NCBI GenBank assembly: GCA_016192075.1
Contig: JACPUU010000009.1
Coordinates: 62,001-126,000, forward strand
DNA length: 64,000 bases
Direction: 5' to 3'
From: Bacteroidota bacterium
GTDB lineage: Bacteria > Bacteroidota > Bacteroidia > Flavobacteriales_D > Crocinitomicaceae
The position numbers and the translations under genes were made by a program. This document shows positions 63,686-64,000 of the stretch, one piece after another. Below the pieces are notes generated by a model, which saw only the letters and a program-made list of their open reading frames with translations, ran no database searches and was not told the DNA's origin. Within the stretch, counting starts at the first letter, position 1. Each line of letters opens with the position of its first letter.

Positions 63686-63719
63686 TGTAACTTAGCTTGT
63701 GCTAAATATACAATGGATT
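63679..63719. promoter_or_regulatory. Dyad over the O-methyltransferase start
   Basis: aatccattgta (63679-63689) pairs perfectly with tacaatggatt (63709-63719); inside, ttagc (63692-63696) pairs with gctaa (63701-63705). The outer left arm contains the ATG of the minus-strand gene (63685-63683). It could be an operator or an RNA hairpin that hides the start codon. Confidence 0.5.
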
Positions 63720-63741
63720 TTTAATGTGTATATACTCAGCC

Positions 63742-64000
63742 TTATTTACCAGGCTCACAGCTTTCTGATCCCTGGCAGCATTTTGGCAGCGCCAGGTAAG
63801 CTTCACGGTTGCGCACAACGGTATCAGAACTGTAACCGAGGTTAGCCAGCACCTCTTTGATCTGCTGCTCCGTGATTATTTCAGTTTTATATTTAACGGT
63901 AAGCATTTTGTTTTCAAGATTAAGTTCAGCAAACAAAACGCCTTTGGTGTAGTTTAGTTTTTCTTCAATACGCTCTTTACACTCTTCACAAATAGCTGTT
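63742..64000 (-). CDS. HMA heavy-metal-binding protein (5' end outside window)
   Basis: The frame is open to the right edge. It reads TAICEECKERIEEKLNYTKGVLFAELNLENKMLTVKYKTE, a CxxC heavy-metal-associated (HMA) ferredoxin-like domain with CEEC, then ITEQQIKEVLANLGYSSDTVV, and a Cys-containing tail (LPKCCQGSESCEPGK). It could be a small metallochaperone. It ends 56 bp before the O-methyltransferase start on the same strand. Confidence 0.7.
   Translation of the reverse strand, partial: TAICEECKERIEEKLNYTKGVLFAELNLENKMLTVKYKTEIITEQQIKEVLANLGYSSDTVVRNREAYLALPKCCQGSESCEPGK

Overview
The window reads as chromosomal DNA of a Bacteroidota bacterium, most likely a marine or freshwater member of the Flavobacteriales (inference). 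Reasons: several secreted proteins end in type IX secretion (T9SS) sorting domains; a 2,000-residue SprB-repeat protein ends in a gliding-motility-type C-terminal domain; LytS/LytTR two-component pairs are present; many promoters carry the Bacteroidota -7 element TAnnTTTG; and TTG/GTG starts without clear Shine-Dalgarno sequences are common. No rRNA, tRNA, CRISPR array or transposase was seen.

Layout. 1-9.6 kb: the end of a YVTN beta-propeller gene, then a propeller-sensor histidine kinase, its LytTR response regulator and three secreted proteins. The regulator and all three secreted genes share a promoter layout: two 9-bp half-sites 20 bp apart, then 29-30 bp, then a TAnnTTTG-like element. 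The last two secreted genes are modular cassettes with a common promoter, different propellers, and a nearly identical T9SS tail plus terminator. 9.7-30.6 kb: mostly core genes in short convergent or divergent groups: transglutaminase-like protein, TerB-like protein, small MscS channel, RdhA/QueG-like Fe-S protein, biotin carboxylase overlapping a TamB-like protein, TsaD, an Asp/Gly/Asn-repeat T9SS protein, LhgO, acyltransferase, PAP2 phosphatase, NlpC/P60 hydrolase, sterol-desaturase-like enzyme, and a second LytS/LytTR pair.

30.9-47.4 kb: an accessory-looking, often AT-richer region with a redox and metal theme. A long minus-strand run reads zinc-finger anti-sigma-like gene, RND transporter, OB-fold protein and YceI, then an AhpD-like protein, a STAS-like protein and DUF1348, then ArsR, MerTP fusion and GDCCVxC protein, then ECF sigma factor and zinc-finger anti-sigma, then a small T9SS protein, an AraC regulator and an SRPBCC protein. 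Divergent from it is a plus-strand run: peroxiredoxin-like protein, CxxC-deficient AhpD paralog, His-deficient DinB-like paralog, DUF2721-like membrane protein, and an overlapping trio of NRDE protein, permuted papain-like protein and Cys-tail protein. YHS and DinB-like genes follow, then a two-glutaredoxin/thioredoxin-reductase fusion. The peroxiredoxin-like gene and the fusion share a promoter box, GTCAGG-N10/11-TTTACGTCCAA, with a CGTC core typical of ECF -10 elements, so the local sigma factor may control both.

47.5-64 kb: a SUI1/GDPD/beta-barrel group, a patatin-like membrane protein, small lipoproteins, two small unknown plus-strand genes, the giant SprB-repeat protein, and a probable operon of O-methyltransferase, TPR/SpoIIE phosphatase and threonine aldolase beside an HMA metal-binding gene cut by the window end.

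The best candidates for undescribed biology are the LytTR-type regulon with its propeller cassettes, and the redox island with its shared ECF-like promoter and paired intact and active-site-deficient paralogs.
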